This document shows positions 62,995 to 64,000 of a DNA stretch of 64,000 nucleotides, piece by piece. Within the stretch, counting starts at the first letter, position 1, and each line of letters begins with the position of its first letter. Source of the stretch: SG8-4 sp964598225. Its GTDB lineage: Bacteria > Planctomycetota > Phycisphaerae > Sedimentisphaerales > Anaerobacaceae. Where the stretch lies: positions 101,867-165,866 of the forward strand of contig CAZRBG010000004.1 in the NCBI GenBank assembly GCA_964598225.1, written 5' to 3'. The notes under the pieces were generated by a model. It saw only the letters and a program-made list of their open reading frames with translations, was not told the DNA's origin and made no database searches. A program made the translations under genes and the position numbers.

Positions 62995-63345
62995 ATGATT
63001 GAAACGCCGGATACTCAAAACTTCAAACACAAAACCAAGGCTGCGGCGGGCAGCCGTCCTGACGTTATCCTGCTCAACGACAAGCAGTGGTCGTACGTCC
63101 AGAGCCGGTACGACCTGACGCCCCGTGAACGGCAGATAGCCGAGCTTATCTGCCAGGGGCACAGGAACGGCAAGATCGCCAGCGTCTTGCGAATTAAGCC
63201 CGGCACGGTCAAAACTCACACCCGCAACATCTACCGCAAAGTCCACGTAAAGAGTAAAATCGGCATGCTGCTCCAGTTCGTGACCGACACCAGAGACCTA
63301 TTCAGCCAATACGACGGTTTCCACCCCGCGACCTCGACCGACTAA
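62995..63345 (+). CDS. LuxR-type HTH regulator without receiver domain
   Basis: The 116-residue protein consists of a short N-terminal segment and a LuxR-type HTH: LTPRERQIAELICQGHRNGKIA, then KPGTVKTHTRNIYRKVHVKSK. No receiver or ligand-binding domain precedes it, so it may be controlled by its amount or by partner binding. The start follows GGAGGG and lies two bases after the stop of the TPR gene, so it is co-translated with the cluster and could regulate it. Confidence 0.9.
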   Translation: MIETPDTQNFKHKTKAAAGSRPDVILLNDKQWSYVQSRYDLTPRERQIAELICQGHRNGKIASVLRIKPGTVKTHTRNIYRKVHVKSKIGMLLQFVTDTRDLFSQYDGFHPATSTD

Positions 63346-63613
63346 ACCCGACCCATCCTGAATCTCCGTAGTCGTCTAAGCCCAAGTCGCCCAATCTGCT
63401 AATTCTGCTAACCTGAGACGCCATGAAGCCGCCCGACAACGGCGGAGCTGTGCGCAATCTGCTACTCAAATCCCACCGGATTGGTCGAGTAGACGTGGTA
63501 TGGCCTTTCTGATTAGGTAGTCTTCGGTTTCGGTTGCAAGACAGCACAAATCACAGCACAAATAGGTTTGACAACAGGTATCAAATGGTGTAATCTCTTT
63601 TGTTTTAAGAATC

Positions 63614-63656
63614 GGGAGTGTAGCTCAGTTGGTAGAGCAACGGCCTTTTAAGCCGA
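63614..63656 (+). tRNA. tRNA-Lys (UUU) 5' fragment
   Basis: The acceptor 5' strand GGGAGTG, D-arm GCTCAGTTGGTAGAGC and the anticodon arm CGGC-CTTTTAA-GCCG (anticodon TTT) are intact. After 63656 there is no T-arm and no CACTCCC to pair with the acceptor strand within the 344 bases that remain, so the gene is broken off just after the anticodon stem. This looks like the left junction of an element inserted in the anticodon region. Confidence 0.75.
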
Positions 63657-64000
63657 AGCTTCCCTTTGTAAGTATTTGGCACTAAACGATTAATACTTGA
63701 AAATTAAAGACTTATGAAACTGATGGTAGACCAACGTAGCACCAAAGTAGAACCAAAGGTGCAAGCTTGGTACGCGTTTTGGTACGCGTGGTTCAGTTCA
63801 CACGATGTATTTGTCACCACCACCGTCCTATCAGATAGTTTTCCTTGGGTACTCAGCTCGACTACAATCCGCCTGATACCATAGGCGCGGAGGAAAGAGA
63901 CACACAAGAATTCTCAAGTGCTCAGAACTGTGATGCTTCTTGTAAACTAGTGCGTCATCACAACTAAATATTTGGGCTATTGTGGCACAACAGCCGATAT
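63657..64000. other. Sequence right of the tRNA fragment
   Basis: The last 344 bases hold no gene that I can support. They contain the short repeat array at 63730-63789. A minus-strand open frame of 67 codons (63704-63907) runs through the array, with no ribosome site and no recognisable domain. Confidence 0.5.
63730..63789. repeat. ACCAA/TTGGT repeat array, possible recombinase arm sites
   Basis: Three contiguous 11-mers ACCAACGTAGC, ACCAAAGTAGA and ACCAAAGGTGC (63730-63762) are followed after four bases by two identical 11-mers TTGGTACGCGT (63767-63777 and 63779-63789) in the opposite orientation. Spacing is 11 or 12 bases, about one helical turn. The position beside a broken tRNA gene fits an integrase attachment region. 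Confidence 0.55.

Noticed and set aside
63704..63907. Minus-strand frame of 67 codons near the right edge
   Set aside because: It runs through the short repeat array and has no ribosome site or motif; it is too weak to call a gene.

Overview
The window looks like the chromosome of a planctomycete, probably from the Phycisphaerae side of the phylum. This is inferred from gene content, not from a marker gene. The pointers are a Tat-exported Gfo/Idh/MocA oxidoreductase beside a ThuA-like protein, an operon joining a vWA protein, ExbB/ExbD, a TPR protein and a J-like/zinc-finger protein, an exosortase-linked polysaccharide cluster, multiheme cytochromes, and many long secreted proteins.

Layout. 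1-3916 (minus strand) encodes three multiheme c-type cytochromes; the first is cut by the left edge and is fused to a b-type membrane domain. 4179-12006 (minus) is a six-gene operon: vWA protein, ExbB, two ExbD, a TPR protein and a J-like/zinc-finger membrane protein. argJ follows (minus). 13854-15863 holds a lipoprotein, a small membrane protein and a TIR-domain gene split by a 186-bp foldback element with a 9-bp target duplication. 15864-17097 is gene-poor and built of degenerate repeats. 17098-24493 is mixed housekeeping: ThuA-like protein, Gfo/Idh/MocA oxidoreductase, CBS protein, a purine permease overlapping a secreted MTA/SAH-type nucleosidase, tRNA-Leu(UAG), xseB and xseA. A large secreted TPS-domain protein begins at 24903 behind a consensus promoter.

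28670-63345 is one long plus-strand exopolysaccharide/exosortase cluster. It contains an EpsI-like protein, a flippase and an O-antigen-ligase-type polymerase. It also has glycosyltransferases (a NodZ-like fucosyltransferase, GT2, GT4 and an ALG14/ALG13-type pair), RmlC, RmlD and epimerase enzymes, an FkbM methyltransferase and a beta-helix protein. Modification enzymes include an acetyltransferase, an acyl carrier protein, two FemAB/CelD-like acyltransferases, an asparagine synthase, an AMP-forming ligase, a class III aminotransferase, an N-acetyl-sugar amidotransferase and an SGNH protein. The cluster ends with an exosortase, a Wzz/Wzc-type tyrosine kinase, the priming sugar-phosphate transferase, a giant TPR protein and a LuxR-type regulator. 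The set resembles the exosortase-associated clusters of Proteobacteria. Its most unusual feature is that both the exosortase and the priming transferase carry an N-terminal nucleotidyltransferase-like plus left-handed beta-helix module that seems to have lost catalytic residues.

The right edge has the 5' half of a tRNA-Lys(UUU) followed by an array of short ACCAA/TTGGT repeats, which looks like the attachment site of an integrated element running out of the window.
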